From assembly GCA_900472925.1 (NCBI GenBank), contig UCJU01000007.1, positions 248,001 to 312,000 of the forward strand: a stretch of DNA of 64,000 nucleotides. Direction: 5' to 3'. The position numbers and the translations under genes were made by a program. This DNA comes from Hyphomicrobiales bacterium (GTDB lineage: Bacteria > Pseudomonadota > Alphaproteobacteria > Rhizobiales > Rhizobiaceae). This document shows, in pieces, positions 15,836-25,443 of the stretch. How positions within the stretch are numbered: the stretch's first letter is position 1; every line of letters starts with the position of its first letter. Below the pieces are notes generated by a model. That model was not told the origin of the DNA and made no database searches. It was given only the letters and a program-made list of their open reading frames with translations.

Positions 15836-17137
15836 ATGAAACGCCTTTACGCATCCATTTTCGCGACGGCAGCCGCAGCGCTGATGTCATCCACCGCTTA
15901 CGCCGCCACGGAAATCCAGTGGTGGCATGCTATGACAGGCGCCAACAACGAGGTGGTCGATAATCTGGCTAAGGAATTTAATGAAGGCCAGAAAGACTAC
16001 AAGATCGTCCCGGTCTTCAAAGGCACTTATCCCGAAACGTTGAATGCGGGTATTGCCGCCTTCCGTGCCAAACAGCCACCGGCCATCATTCAGGTGTTTG
16101 ACGCTGGCAGCGGTGTGATGATGGGGGCTCAGGGCGCCATCAAGCCGGCAGCCGACGTGCTCAAAGCCGGTGGATACACGTTTGACAAGTCGAAGTATCT
16201 GGCTGGTATCGTCGCTTATTATTCCAAGCCCGACGGCACCATGTTGTCCTTCCCTTACAACTCGTCGTCACCGATCCTCTATTATAACAAGGACACCTTC
16301 AAGAAGGCCGGGCTGGACGCAGAAAATCCACCAAAGACATGGCCGGAAGTGTTTGAGGCGGCGCGCAAGATCAAGTCCAGCGGCGCTTCGGCCTGCGGCT
16401 TTACCTCGACATGGCTCACCTGGATCCAGACCGAGAATTTTGCCGCATGGAACAACGTATCCTATGGCAGCAACGAGAATGGTCTGGGCAGCACAGACGT
16501 CAAGCTCGCATTCAACGCACCATTGTTCGTGGAGCATTTTCAGGCAATCGCTGATCTCGCCAAGGAAGGCGTCTTCCGTTATGGCGGACGCACATCTGAA
16601 GCCAAGCAACTGTTCATGTCGGGTGAATGCGGCATCCTGACAGAATCGTCGGGCGGACTTGGCGACATCGTCAAGACGGGCATGAACTACGGCATCGGCC
16701 AACTTCCTTATTACGAAGGTCATGGCCCGCAGAATACCATTCCCGGTGGCGCCAGTCTCTGGATATTCGGCGGCAAGAGCGATGCCGAATATAAAGGCGT
16801 TGCGGAATTCTTCAATTTCCTCTCGCAGACCAAGATCCAGGCTCGCCTGCATCAGGTCTCCGGCTATATGCCGGTCACGATCGCGGCTTACGATGAAACC
16901 AAGAAGTCCGGCTTCTATGACAAGAACCCGGGCCGCGAAACGCCGCTGTTGCAAATGATGGGTAAGCCGCCGACAGAAAATTCCAAGGGTGTTCGTCTCG
17001 TTAATCTGCCGCAGGTTCGCGACATCATGAACGAGGAATTCGAGTCCATGCTGGCGGGCAAACAGGACGCGAAGGCCGCTCTCGACAAGGCCGTTGAACG
17101 CGGCAATGCCGCCATCCAGCAGGCAATCGGCAAATAA
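15836..17137 (+). CDS. ugpB: sn-glycerol-3-phosphate periplasmic binding protein UgpB
   Basis: This 433-residue periplasmic binding protein has a clear signal peptide (MKRLYASIFATAAAALMSST, cleaved near AYA-AT). The mature start EIQWWHAM and the stretch KIVPVFKGTYPETLNAGIAA are characteristic of UgpB, which binds sn-glycerol-3-phosphate and glycerophosphodiesters. It is followed by ugpA, ugpE and ugpC in the classic order. The start ATG has a strong GGGAGGAG site; an in-frame TTG further up (15782) is disfavoured. Unusually, it sits 90 bases behind the phosphatase gene of a LacI-controlled operon and has no visible Pho box of its own. Confidence 0.95.
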   Translation: MKRLYASIFATAAAALMSSTAYAATEIQWWHAMTGANNEVVDNLAKEFNEGQKDYKIVPVFKGTYPETLNAGIAAFRAKQPPAIIQVFDAGSGVMMGAQGAIKPAADVLKAGGYTFDKSKYLAGIVAYYSKPDGTMLSFPYNSSSPILYYNKDTFKKAGLDAENPPKTWPEVFEAARKIKSSGASACGFTSTWLTWIQTENFAAWNNVSYGSNENGLGSTDVKLAFNAPLFVEHFQAIADLAKEGVFRYGGRTSEAKQLFMSGECGILTESSGGLGDIVKTGMNYGIGQLPYYEGHGPQNTIPGGASLWIFGGKSDAEYKGVAEFFNFLSQTKIQARLHQVSGYMPVTIAAYDETKKSGFYDKNPGRETPLLQMMGKPPTENSKGVRLVNLPQVRDIMNEEFESMLAGKQDAKAALDKAVERGNAAIQQAIGK

Positions 17138-17153
17138 AGCAAGCCGCTCTCCG

Positions 17154-17182
17154 TTCGCCCGCATCGTGAAGGTGCGGGCGAA
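17154..17182 (+). terminator. Stem-loop between ugpB and ugpA (attenuator or stabiliser)
   Basis: TTCGCCCGCATC pairs with GGTGCGGGCGAA (12 pairs, one G-U) around GTGAA, 16 bases after the ugpB stop. There is no T-run, so it more likely protects the ugpB message or causes partial termination, keeping the binding protein in excess. Confidence 0.55.
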
Positions 17183-17208
17183 AACCTTCGTCCGTTCAGG
17201 AGATCGCC

Positions 17209-18090
17209 GTGCAAAGCGTCATCTTTCCCAACAAGGTTCTGCCGTATCTGCTGGTCGCCCCGCAGATCGTCCTTACCGTCGTATTCTTCTTCTGGCCGGC
17301 CAGTCAGGCTTTGTACCAGTCAACGATGCGCGAGGACCCCTTCGGGCTGTCCAGCAATTTCGTCGGGATGGCCAACTTTTCTGCGGTGTTGTCCGACCCC
17401 AATTACCTGCATGCGCTGCGTGTAACGGTGGTGTTCAGCCTGTTGACGGCGTTGATTTCGATGGGGCTGGCATTGCTGCTGGCGACAGCCGCAGATCGTG
17501 TCGTGCGCGGCAAGGGCTTCTACCGCACGCTGATGATCATGCCCTACGCCGTGGCCCCGGCTGTTGCCGGTATGCTCTGGCTGTTCATGTTCAATCCGGC
17601 CATGGGTACATTCGCCTATCTGCTGCGCCGTAACGGCATCAATTGGGATCCTCTGCTGGATGGAAACCAGGCCATGCTGCTGGTGGTGGCCGCTGCCGCC
17701 TGGAAGCAGATCAGCTATAATTTTCTGTTCTTCGTCGCAGGCTTGCAGGCTATCCCGAAGTCTCTTTTGGAGGCAGCCTCTATAGACGGCGCGCGCGGCA
17801 GTCGCCGCTTCTGGACAATCGTGTTCCCGCTGCTGGCACCCACCACGTTCTTCCTGCTGGTCGTCAACACGGTCTATGCCTTCTTCGATACCTTCGGCAT
17901 CATCCATTCGGTGACGAGTGGTGGTCCGGCCAAGGCAACGGAAACGCTGGTCTACAAGGTTTACAACGATGGTTTCGTCAACCTGAACCTCGGCTCGTCG
18001 GCGGCGCAATCCGTCATCCTGATGATCATCGTCATTGCGCTCACCGCGTTCCAGTTCCGGTTCGTGGAAAAGCGTGTGCATTACGGCTGA
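17209..18090 (+). CDS. ugpA: Glycerol-3-phosphate ABC permease UgpA
   Basis: This 293-residue membrane permease of the CUT1 class has six predicted helices and the cytoplasmic ATPase-contact loop [20 protein letters not shown]. The opening [20 protein letters not shown] is typical of UgpA. It forms the transmembrane channel with UgpE for import of sn-glycerol-3-phosphate bound by UgpB. Translation starts at GTG with AGGAG at a proper distance. Ten bases separate it from ugpE. Confidence 0.95.
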   Translation: MQSVIFPNKVLPYLLVAPQIVLTVVFFFWPASQALYQSTMREDPFGLSSNFVGMANFSAVLSDPNYLHALRVTVVFSLLTALISMGLALLLATAADRVVRGKGFYRTLMIMPYAVAPAVAGMLWLFMFNPAMGTFAYLLRRNGINWDPLLDGNQAMLLVVAAAAWKQISYNFLFFVAGLQAIPKSLLEAASIDGARGSRRFWTIVFPLLAPTTFFLLVVNTVYAFFDTFGIIHSVTSGGPAKATETLVYKVYNDGFVNLNLGSSAAQSVILMIIVIALTAFQFRFVEKRVHYG

Positions 18091-18099
18091 GGTGAGGCC

Positions 18100-18948
18100 A
18101 TGATCGAAAACCGCCCCGTCGCAAGTCTGGTCGCGCATCTGATGCTGATCCTCGGCATCATCATTGTCGCCTTCCCGATCTATTACACCTTTATCGCGTC
18201 CTCGATGACCTCCACAGACATCATCCGCCCGCCTATGTCGTTGCTGCCCGGCGGGCATCTGGCGGAAAACTACGGTGAGGCCATGTCCACCGGCGTCGAG
18301 CGCGTCGTCGGCGTCAGCCTGGAACGGCTGCTGTTCAACAGCTTCGTTGTGGCCCTGGCCATCGCCATCGGCAAGATCGTCATCTCGTTTCTGTCGGCCT
18401 TCGCAATTGTCTTTTTCCGGTTTCCGTTCCGGATGGGCTTCTTCTGGATGATCTTCATCACCCTGATGTTGCCCGTCGAGGTGCGCATTCTGCCAACCTA
18501 CAAGGTGATCGTCGATCTTGGCCTGATCGATACCTACGCCGGATTGACCCTGCCGCTTATGGCGTCTGCTACAGCGACGTTTCTTTTCCGGCAGTTCTTC
18601 CTGACCATACCCGGAGAAATGGTCGAAGCCGCGCGCATCGACAATGCAGGGCCGTTTCGCTTCATGCGCGATATTCTTCTGCCGCTGTCGAAGACCAACA
18701 TCGCTGCCCTATTTGTGATCCTGTTCATTTACGGCTGGACGCAATATCTGTGGCCGCTGTTGGTGACCAACGACGCCAAGATGAACACGATCATCATCGG
18801 TCTGAGGCGTATGGTGGACTTCACGGATGCCTCGACCCCCTGGAACTATGTGATGGTCACCGCGATCCTGGCCGTCATTCCCCCCATTATTGTTGTTGTG
18901 CTGATGCAGCGCTGGTTCGTTAAAGGCTTGGTGGAGACTGAAAAGTAA
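18100..18948 (+). CDS. ugpE: Glycerol-3-phosphate ABC permease UgpE
   Basis: This 282-residue second permease of the Ugp importer has six membrane helices and the EAA loop [20 protein letters not shown]. The [18 protein letters not shown] stretch is a UgpE hallmark. It forms a heterodimer with UgpA. Its stop overlaps the ugpC ATG by one base (taATG), so the two are probably translationally coupled. Confidence 0.95.
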   Translation: MIENRPVASLVAHLMLILGIIIVAFPIYYTFIASSMTSTDIIRPPMSLLPGGHLAENYGEAMSTGVERVVGVSLERLLFNSFVVALAIAIGKIVISFLSAFAIVFFRFPFRMGFFWMIFITLMLPVEVRILPTYKVIVDLGLIDTYAGLTLPLMASATATFLFRQFFLTIPGEMVEAARIDNAGPFRFMRDILLPLSKTNIAALFVILFIYGWTQYLWPLLVTNDAKMNTIIIGLRRMVDFTDASTPWNYVMVTAILAVIPPIIVVVLMQRWFVKGLVETEK

Positions 18949-20027
18949 TGGCAAAAATTGTCCTGAAGGATGTCCGCAAGGTCTATGGCGGAAATGTTGA
19001 GGCCATCAAGGGCGTATCGATGGATATTGCCGATGGCGAGCTGATCGTGCTGGTCGGCCCATCGGGCTGCGGAAAATCCACGCTTTTGCGCATGATCGCG
19101 GGGCTCGAGAGTATTTCCGGTGGCGAGATATCCATCGGCGACCGTGTCGTGAACGACATCGAGCCAGCCGACCGTGATATTGCCATGGTGTTCCAGAATT
19201 ACGCGCTCTATCCGCATATGAGCGTGCGACAGAACCTGTCCTACGGCCTGAAAAACCGCAACACGCCAAAAGACGAGATCGATCGGCGTATTGCCGAAGC
19301 GGCCAAAGCGCTGGAGATCGAGCAGTTCCTCGACCGCAAACCGCGTCAGCTCTCGGGTGGTCAACGTCAGCGTGTGGCCATGGGGCGCGCTATCGTGCGC
19401 AAGCCCGCCGCGTTTCTGTTCGATGAACCATTGTCCAATCTGGATGCCAAGCTGCGAGTACAGATGCGCGTCGAAATTCGGCGCCTACAGCGTGCGCTTG
19501 CCACAACGAGCGTCTACGTCACCCATGACCAGATGGAAGCGATGACCTTGGCCGACCGGTTGGTCGTTCTGAATGCAGGACGGATCGAGCAGATCGGCAG
19601 CCCGATCGACCTTTACGAGCGCCCGGCCACGACCTTCGTTGCGACCTTTATAGGCTCGCCATCCATGAACCTTCTGCCGCATGTAACGGGCCAGGCGGCC
19701 GGTGCGGGCTGGTCGCTGGCCGATAGTACATCGCTTCCAGCAAATGTCCGCACACTTGGCATCCGCCCGGAAGATATTACGGTTGCCGACGCAACGGCTG
19801 GTGCCATTGGCTTTCGCGGTGATGTGCGGGTTGATGCAGTCGAACTGGTGGGAGCGGAAAGCTATGTGCATGGCGCGTTTTCCGATGGTTCGGTGATCGT
19901 CTTCCGCGTTCCCGGGCGCTCGCGCATCCAGATCGGCGAGACGCTTGCCATTGCCGCTGAGGCGAAGAACTTCCATCTCTTCGATGAAAGCGGTCAGCGT
20001 CTTGAGCAGACTATGAGGCACATCTAA
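18948..20027 (+). CDS. ugpC: Glycerol-3-phosphate ABC ATPase UgpC
   Basis: This 359-residue ATPase of the CUT1/MalK type contains Walker [19 protein letters not shown]-loop [11 protein letters not shown], signature [16 protein letters not shown], Walker [17 protein letters not shown] and H-loop [11 protein letters not shown], followed by a C-terminal TOBE regulatory domain with the GIRPEDI motif. It energises UgpAE. Its last codons lie inside a stem-loop (20009-20040) that probably ends the transcript. It is the last gene of the run that starts with the Afu-type binding protein. Confidence 0.95.
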   Translation: MAKIVLKDVRKVYGGNVEAIKGVSMDIADGELIVLVGPSGCGKSTLLRMIAGLESISGGEISIGDRVVNDIEPADRDIAMVFQNYALYPHMSVRQNLSYGLKNRNTPKDEIDRRIAEAAKALEIEQFLDRKPRQLSGGQRQRVAMGRAIVRKPAAFLFDEPLSNLDAKLRVQMRVEIRRLQRALATTSVYVTHDQMEAMTLADRLVVLNAGRIEQIGSPIDLYERPATTFVATFIGSPSMNLLPHVTGQAAGAGWSLADSTSLPANVRTLGIRPEDITVADATAGAIGFRGDVRVDAVELVGAESYVHGAFSDGSVIVFRVPGRSRIQIGETLAIAAEAKNFHLFDESGQRLEQTMRHI

Positions 20028-20040
20028 CGGCCTCATAGTC
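20009..20040 (+). terminator. Stem-loop at the end of the Afu-Ugp operon
   Basis: GACTATGAGGC and GCCTCATAGTC form a perfect 11-base stem across the ugpC stop codon, with a 10-base loop. It lacks a U-tract but is the only strong hairpin before the next gene. Confidence 0.5.
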
Positions 20041-20227
20041 ATCGCTTCCGGCAGCTTCCTGTTTAGGCTTTCAATCAGCGGGAAGGCTCTCGTTGAGAGT
20101 GGTCCGCAATTGTCGTCAGCCCTGAACCCCAGGCACGGGGCGGTCGTCAATTCCGACGCTGCCTTTGTCCGCTGACCGTCATTCCACATTCGCATCAACA
20201 TAGTTGGAACGGTCACGTGATTTGCGC

Positions 20228-20244
20228 CTATACAACCAGTATAG
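20228..20244. promoter_or_regulatory. Inverted repeat upstream of hglS
   Basis: CTATAC-AACCA-GTATAG is a perfect 6-base dyad about 50 bases before the chosen hglS start. It is a candidate operator for the lysine-catabolic genes; no regulator gene is adjacent on that side. Confidence 0.4.
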
Positions 20245-20290
20245 AGCCTGAGTCATGAATGCCATCCATCTGTGCCTCGAGGTAAACGCC

Positions 20291-21688
20291 GTGACCACAC
20301 TTTCCTTCATGTCTCCAGATGATATCCGCTCAGATTTTTCCCTGGCCATGTCGGCAATGTATCGCGACGAAGTCCCTGCCTATGGGACATTAATGTCTCT
20401 GGTCGGCAAGGTGAATGCGGAAACGCTTGCCGCAGATGAGCAGTTGAAGGAGCGGCTGGAAGCCACGGATACGCTAGAGCGGGTTTCGGAAGAACGCCAC
20501 GGCGCAATCCGGCTTGGTACACCTGAAGAACTCCACATGATGCGTCGCGTGTTCGCTGTTATGGGCATGTATCCGGTCGGCTACTACGATCTGTCAACCG
20601 CTGGTGTTCCGGTTCACTCCACGGCATTTCGCCCTGTCGCCGAACAGAGCCTTAACCGCAACCCTTTCCGCGTTTTTACCTCCCTTCTGCGGCTCGACCT
20701 GATTGCCGATGAAGCTCTGCGCGCGGAGGCTGCGGCAGTTTTGGCGTCGCGCAAGATTTTCACGGATGCGGCTGTTGCTCTGGTGGAAAAAGCGGAGAGG
20801 GATGGTGGTCTCGACGCAGCCGATGCAGCGCGTTTCGTTCAGGAAGTGCTGGAAACATTCCGATGGCACGACAAGGCCATCGTCGATATCCCAATGTACA
20901 ATCGACTGCTGAATGCGCACCGATTGATTGCCGATGTCGTGTCGTTCAAGGGACCGCACATCAACCATCTCACGCCGCGCACGCTCGATATCGACAAGGT
21001 ACAGGCGATGATGCCGCAAGAGGGCATCGCTCCAAAAGCTGTGGTCGAGGGGCCGCCGACCCGCAAATGTCCAATCCTGTTGCGGCAGACATCCTTCAAG
21101 GCGCTGGAAGAGGCCGTGTCGTTCATCGGTGCGGATGGCGCCTGGCAGGAAGGTTCGCACTCGGCGCGTTTTGGCGAAATCGAGCAGCGCGGCATCGCTT
21201 TGACGCCGAAAGGGCGGGCGCTTTATGACGCTCTCCTTAACGAGACGCGTGCGCGGGTCCGTCCGGCGGCCGATGGTTCGAATTCGGATGCTTACGAAGC
21301 GGCATTATCAGACGTTTTCAAAGCTTTTCCGGATGACTGGAATGCCATGCGCAAGGCCGGTCTCGGCTATTTCAGCTATTCTCTGACGGCCGCAGGCGAG
21401 AGAGCAAATGTCTCGGCACTTGGCCTCGAAGATGCTATCGAACAGGGCTATGTTCGCTTTGATCCTATTGTTTACGAAGACTTCCTGCCCGTCAGTGCTG
21501 CGGGCATCTTCCAGTCGAACCTCGGTGACGAGGTTGCGCAGGAATTTGTCGCCAGCCCCAATCAGGTCATGTTCGAGCGGGATCTTGGGGAAGGTGTGCT
21601 GGATGAATTCGCCCATTATGCCAGCATTGAACGTAAGTCTCTGGAAGCGTGCCTCACGGTTATCGGCGGCGCTGCTGCCGCTGAGTGA
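20291..21688 (+). CDS. hglS: 2-oxoadipate dioxygenase/decarboxylase (HglS, DUF1338)
   Basis: This DUF1338/YdcJ-family protein is an Fe(II) enzyme that converts 2-oxoadipate to D-2-hydroxyglutarate in lysine degradation. It has 466 residues from the GTG. The metal-site motif GPHINHLTPRT places histidines at residues 223 and 226, and the N-terminal FMSPDDIRSDFSLAMSAMY and PAYGTL match the family opening. GTG at 20291 is chosen because GAGG stands eight bases upstream and the family normally starts close to this point; an ATG at 20255 would add 12 unmatched residues. It is followed by the D-2-hydroxyglutarate dehydrogenase candidate and amaB, which together supply the adjacent pathway steps. Confidence 0.92.
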   Translation: MTTLSFMSPDDIRSDFSLAMSAMYRDEVPAYGTLMSLVGKVNAETLAADEQLKERLEATDTLERVSEERHGAIRLGTPEELHMMRRVFAVMGMYPVGYYDLSTAGVPVHSTAFRPVAEQSLNRNPFRVFTSLLRLDLIADEALRAEAAAVLASRKIFTDAAVALVEKAERDGGLDAADAARFVQEVLETFRWHDKAIVDIPMYNRLLNAHRLIADVVSFKGPHINHLTPRTLDIDKVQAMMPQEGIAPKAVVEGPPTRKCPILLRQTSFKALEEAVSFIGADGAWQEGSHSARFGEIEQRGIALTPKGRALYDALLNETRARVRPAADGSNSDAYEAALSDVFKAFPDDWNAMRKAGLGYFSYSLTAAGERANVSALGLEDAIEQGYVRFDPIVYEDFLPVSAAGIFQSNLGDEVAQEFVASPNQVMFERDLGEGVLDEFAHYASIERKSLEACLTVIGGAAAAE

Positions 21689-21700
21689 AAAGGTATTGAG

Positions 21701-23119
21701 ATGATGGAACCACGGCATATCGAAGCGCTGAGGCATATTCTCCCCGACAGGGGTTTTGTGACCGAAGCCTCCGACATGGTCGCTTATGAGACGGGTGCGC
21801 GGTACGATCAGGGCCGCGCTGCCTTCGTCGCACGTCCTGCCTCGACGGCGGAGGTTTCGGCAGTGGTTGCCTATTGCGTGAAGAACCGTATCGCGCTGGT
21901 GCCCCAGTCCGGCAATACGGGTCTTGTCTCTGGATCGACACCGGATGGGTCCGGTCAGCAAGGCATTCTTAGTCTCGACCGCCTGACCGCACCCTACGAG
22001 CTTGACCGGGTGAACCGCACCGTCAAAATCGGTGCCGGGTTACGACTATCCGACCTCAATACGAAACTCGAAAAAAGCGGTCTGTTCTTTCCCATCGATC
22101 TCGGCGCTGATCCCCGCCTTGGCGGCATGATTGCGACCAACACCGGTGGCTCTCGTTTTCTGCGTTATGGCGATGTTCGCCGCAACACGCTGGGTCTCAC
22201 GGTCGTGCTGGCTGATGAAGCGGGAACGGTGCTTGATCTGTCTTCGGGACTGCGCAAGAACAATACCGGTGTCGACTGGAAACAGGTCTTCATCGGCACG
22301 TCCGGTGCTTTCGGTATCATCACGGAATGCGTGCTCAATCTTGAGCCAGCGCCTCGACAGACGGCGACCGCACTGCTCGTTCCCGCCTCTCCGGATCAGG
22401 TTCCCGACCTTCTGGTGGCGATGGAAGATGCGCTTGGCAGCTATCTCTCGGCCTTCGAGGGCATGTCTGGCAATGCGGTGCGTGCGGCATTGGATCACGT
22501 TCCATCTTTACGCAATCCGTTCCAGAACGGTGCCGTACCCGATTTCGTTATCCTGGCGGAAATTTCCCGCTCCAGCGCTCCGCGCGAGGGTGAGCAGCCG
22601 CTCGATGCCGTGCTGGAAGAGGTTCTGGGCGCGATCTGGGAGCGGGATGATGCGCCGCTTGCGGATGCTTTCGTCGGTCCGCCGCATGAGATCTGGGCGC
22701 TTCGCCACGCGCTTTCGGAAGGCGTCAAGCATATGGGACGGTTGATTGCCTTCGACCTGTCCTTCCGGCGCGGCGACATCATGCGGTTTCTCGAGCAGAT
22801 GAAGCTGGACCTGCCGCAGGCATTTCCCGATGTGACGATCTGCGACTTCGGCCATATCGGCGATGGCGGTGTGCATTTCAATCTCGTGGTTGCGAAGAAT
22901 GACGCGCGGCTGGTCGATGCCGGTTTTGAACATTCTCTGCGCGAATGCGTGTTCAAAGTGGCTGTCGAGGATTTTGGCGGAAGCTTCAGCGCCGAGCACG
23001 CACTTGGCCGGAAAAACCAGATTTTTTACGACAAATATACATCTCAGGAGCTTCGCCGTCTGGCGGCGGATCTGAAGAAAATGACATCACCCGCGCAGCT
23101 TGGGACAGTTCATTTCTAG
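21701..23119 (+). CDS. FAD-linked D-2-hydroxyglutarate dehydrogenase-type oxidase
   Basis: This 472-residue flavoprotein of the FAD-binding PCMH/GlcD family has the FAD-binding stretch VPQSGNTGLVSGSTP and PRLGGMIATNTGG, and the C-terminal oxidase domain signature FGHIGDGGVHFN (active-site histidine region). The family covers D-lactate, D-2-hydroxyglutarate and glycolate dehydrogenases. Lying 12 bases after hglS, it is best read as the enzyme that oxidises D-2-hydroxyglutarate to 2-oxoglutarate, feeding the TCA cycle. This assignment depends on the neighbourhood. The start has two tandem ATGs. Confidence 0.88.
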   Translation: MMEPRHIEALRHILPDRGFVTEASDMVAYETGARYDQGRAAFVARPASTAEVSAVVAYCVKNRIALVPQSGNTGLVSGSTPDGSGQQGILSLDRLTAPYELDRVNRTVKIGAGLRLSDLNTKLEKSGLFFPIDLGADPRLGGMIATNTGGSRFLRYGDVRRNTLGLTVVLADEAGTVLDLSSGLRKNNTGVDWKQVFIGTSGAFGIITECVLNLEPAPRQTATALLVPASPDQVPDLLVAMEDALGSYLSAFEGMSGNAVRAALDHVPSLRNPFQNGAVPDFVILAEISRSSAPREGEQPLDAVLEEVLGAIWERDDAPLADAFVGPPHEIWALRHALSEGVKHMGRLIAFDLSFRRGDIMRFLEQMKLDLPQAFPDVTICDFGHIGDGGVHFNLVVAKNDARLVDAGFEHSLRECVFKVAVEDFGGSFSAEHALGRKNQIFYDKYTSQELRRLAADLKKMTSPAQLGTVHF

Positions 23120-23157
23120 CAGCGCAGTCACCCGGAATTCTAAAATAAGGAACGAGC

Positions 23158-24687
23158 ATGATGACGAAGACTGTCGACGTGAAGCAGGAAACGACAAGAA
23201 TTCTCGATAAGCTTGGGGTTGCCCGCAGCGCCTGGAACGATGGCGACATGGCCTCTTTCAGCCCTGTCAGCGGTGAAGAGATTGCCAAGCTGAAAACAGT
23301 GTCGGGGGGCGACGTTGCTTCCATGGTCGAGAAGGCCGATGCGGCGTTCAGGACATGGCGTCTGGTGCCAGCGCCAAAGCGTGGAGAACTGGTACGTCTT
23401 TTGGGCGAAGAACTTCGTGCGGCGAAAGATGATCTCGGTCGCCTCGTGTCGATCGAAGCAGGCAAGATTACCTCCGAAGGTCTCGGCGAAGTGCAGGAAA
23501 TGATCGACATCTGCGATTTCGCAGTCGGTCTTTCACGCCAGCTCTACGGTCTGACAATCGCAACGGAGCGTCCCGGACATCGAATGATGGAAACCTGGCA
23601 TCCGCTCGGCGTGGTCGGCGTCATCTCCGCCTTCAACTTTCCCGTCGCCGTATGGGCATGGAATGCGGCACTCGCCATCGTCTGCGGCAACTCCGTCGTC
23701 TGGAAGCCATCGGAAAAGACCCCGCTGACAGCTCTGGCTGTTCAGGGCATTTTCGAGCGCGCCGCTGCCCGCTTCGGTGATGCGCCGGACGGTCTTAGCC
23801 AGGTCATCATCGGTGATCGCACCGTTGGCGAAGCCCTGGTCGATCACCCCAAGGTGCCACTCGTTTCGGCAACCGGTTCCACCCGCATGGGACGAGATGT
23901 CGGCCCACGCTTGGCAAAGCGTTTCGCCCGCGCCATTCTGGAACTCGGTGGTAACAATGCCGGTATCGTCTGCCCGTCAGCCGATCTCGACATGGCGTTG
24001 CGTGCTATCGCCTTCGGTGCCATGGGTACAGCCGGGCAGCGCTGCACCACGCTTCGCCGGCTCTTCGTGCATGAGAGCGTCTATGATCAGCTGGTTCCGC
24101 GTTTAAAGAAGGCCTATGCCTCCGTTTCCATCGGCAACCCACTGGAAACCACAGCACTTGTCGGTCCATTGGTCGACAAGGCTGCCTTTGACGGTATGCA
24201 GAAAGCGCTGGAGGCTGCTAAGGCCCATGGCGGGATCGTCTCGGGTGGTGAGCGCGTGGCGGATGCCAGCAAGGACACCGCTTATTATGTAAAGCCCGCG
24301 CTCGTCGAAATGCCGAAGCACGCAGGTCCGGTTCTGGAAGAAACCTTCGCACCGATCCTCTACGTCATGAAATACAGCGATTTCGACCAGGCTGTCAGTG
24401 ATCATAACGCTGTCTCAGCGGGCCTTTCCTCGTCCATCTTCACGCGAGATCTCCAGGAAGCCGAGCGCTTTCTGGCCGCTGATGGATCCGATTGCGGCAT
24501 CGCCAATGTCAATATCGGTACATCGGGTGCGGAAATCGGCGGGGCCTTTGGTGGCGAAAAGGAAACCGGCGGTGGTCGCGAATCCGGTTCGGATGCGTGG
24601 AAGGCTTACATGCGCCGCGCCACCAACACCGTGAATTACTCCAAGGCACTCCCGCTCGCACAGGGCGTAACCTTCGACATCGAGTGA
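23158..24687 (+). CDS. amaB: Alpha-aminoadipic semialdehyde dehydrogenase (AmaB/ALDH7)
   Basis: This 509-residue NAD-dependent aldehyde dehydrogenase of the ALDH7 (antiquitin/AmaB) group oxidises alpha-aminoadipic semialdehyde (or cyclic piperideine-6-carboxylate) to alpha-aminoadipate. The cofactor and catalytic motifs are present: NFPVAVWAWN, ELGGNNAGIV (general base Glu) and AGQRCTTLRR (nucleophile Cys). The ALDH7-type tail GEKETGGGRESGSDAWK is intact. It completes a three-gene lysine-degradation unit. A transaminase for aminoadipate is not encoded here and must lie elsewhere. AAGGA precedes the tandem ATGs at 23158 and 23161. Confidence 0.92.
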   Translation: MMTKTVDVKQETTRILDKLGVARSAWNDGDMASFSPVSGEEIAKLKTVSGGDVASMVEKADAAFRTWRLVPAPKRGELVRLLGEELRAAKDDLGRLVSIEAGKITSEGLGEVQEMIDICDFAVGLSRQLYGLTIATERPGHRMMETWHPLGVVGVISAFNFPVAVWAWNAALAIVCGNSVVWKPSEKTPLTALAVQGIFERAAARFGDAPDGLSQVIIGDRTVGEALVDHPKVPLVSATGSTRMGRDVGPRLAKRFARAILELGGNNAGIVCPSADLDMALRAIAFGAMGTAGQRCTTLRRLFVHESVYDQLVPRLKKAYASVSIGNPLETTALVGPLVDKAAFDGMQKALEAAKAHGGIVSGGERVADASKDTAYYVKPALVEMPKHAGPVLEETFAPILYVMKYSDFDQAVSDHNAVSAGLSSSIFTRDLQEAERFLAADGSDCGIANVNIGTSGAEIGGAFGGEKETGGGRESGSDAWKAYMRRATNTVNYSKALPLAQGVTFDIE

Positions 24688-24711
24688 GTTCAGCGACAGG
24701 CATATGCAATC

Positions 24712-24740
24712 TGAAATGCGGGCAGAAAGCTCGCATTTCA
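24712..24740. terminator. Stem-loop between convergent amaB and tetR
   Basis: TGAAATGCGGGC pairs with GCTCGCATTTCA (12 pairs, one G-U) around AGAAA. Its position between tail-to-tail genes suggests a bidirectional terminator. Confidence 0.55.
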
Positions 24741-24805
24741 ATCATCGCGCTTATATTGCAAAGCGCGTTAAACGGGCTCGACATCCGTCTAAATTGATCG
24801 TGGGA

Positions 24806-25390
24806 CTAAAGCCTTAGCCCGTCCATCACGAGCCGGACGATCCGGTGTGCCCTCTCGCGCCAGTCTGGGCCATCGGGGATCGAATAGATGCCGAACAGCG
24901 CGTTAAGCACATCTGCGGCCTCAATATCATTCTTGACCGTTCCTGCATCGACTGCCTTGCCTAGCAACTCTTCAAATGCCGTGTGAAGAATTTTCGAGCC
25001 TTCTGCAAAAAGAGTGGAGTTGGAGGTGAAAAGCAGTTTCAGACTGCTGGACATTCCGCGTTTCGCTGCCATGTAGCCGACGAACCTGTACATCCACTCC
25101 TCAAGCGCCACGTCTGGCGTCTTTTCCGCTAGAAGCTCTTTGGCAGCTGACGCGATCAGCTCCAGTTCCCGCCGGTAAACAACCTCGACTAGGTGTTCGC
25201 GGGTGGGAAAGTGCCGGTAGAGGGTGCCGATGCCAACGCCTGCGCGGCGCGCAATATCCTCAAGGGACGCTCCCGCACCTTGCTCTGCAAATGCGACAGC
25301 AGCCACCTCGATGAGCTTGTCCCGATTGCGACGAGCATCAGCGCGCAGTTGGGGCTGGGCAGGAGGTGGCGACAGTCGCTCCTTCGGCAC
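24806..25390 (-). CDS. TetR-family repressor of the aldehyde oxidoreductase operon
   Basis: This TetR/AcrR regulator is about 194 residues from the chosen start. The N-terminal DNA-binding domain reads LEDIARRAGVGIGTLYRHFPTREHLVEVV; the remainder is a helical ligand-binding domain (YsiA-like or similar). It diverges from the XdhC-family/paoABC genes. A perfect 10-base dyad at 25444-25465 sits between them and is the likely operator. GTG at 25390 with GGAG ten bases upstream is chosen; extending to the GTG at 25456 would place coding sequence over the operator. Aldehydes are plausible inducers (inference). Confidence 0.9.
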   Translation of the reverse strand: MPKERLSPPPAQPQLRADARRNRDKLIEVAAVAFAEQGAGASLEDIARRAGVGIGTLYRHFPTREHLVEVVYRRELELIASAAKELLAEKTPDVALEEWMYRFVGYMAAKRGMSSSLKLLFTSNSTLFAEGSKILHTAFEELLGKAVDAGTVKNDIEAADVLNALFGIYSIPDGPDWRERAHRIVRLVMDGLRL

Positions 25391-25443
25391 TTTAATTTTA
25401 CTCCACACGAAAAGCCTTGACGAATGATCGCAAGTCACTAAGT

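Noticed and set aside
17320..18258. Long minus-strand open frame opposite ugpA and ugpE
   Set aside because: Amino-acid composition is that of a shadow of GC-rich coding DNA (His, Gln, Arg and Asp rich), and it overlaps confirmed genes entirely.
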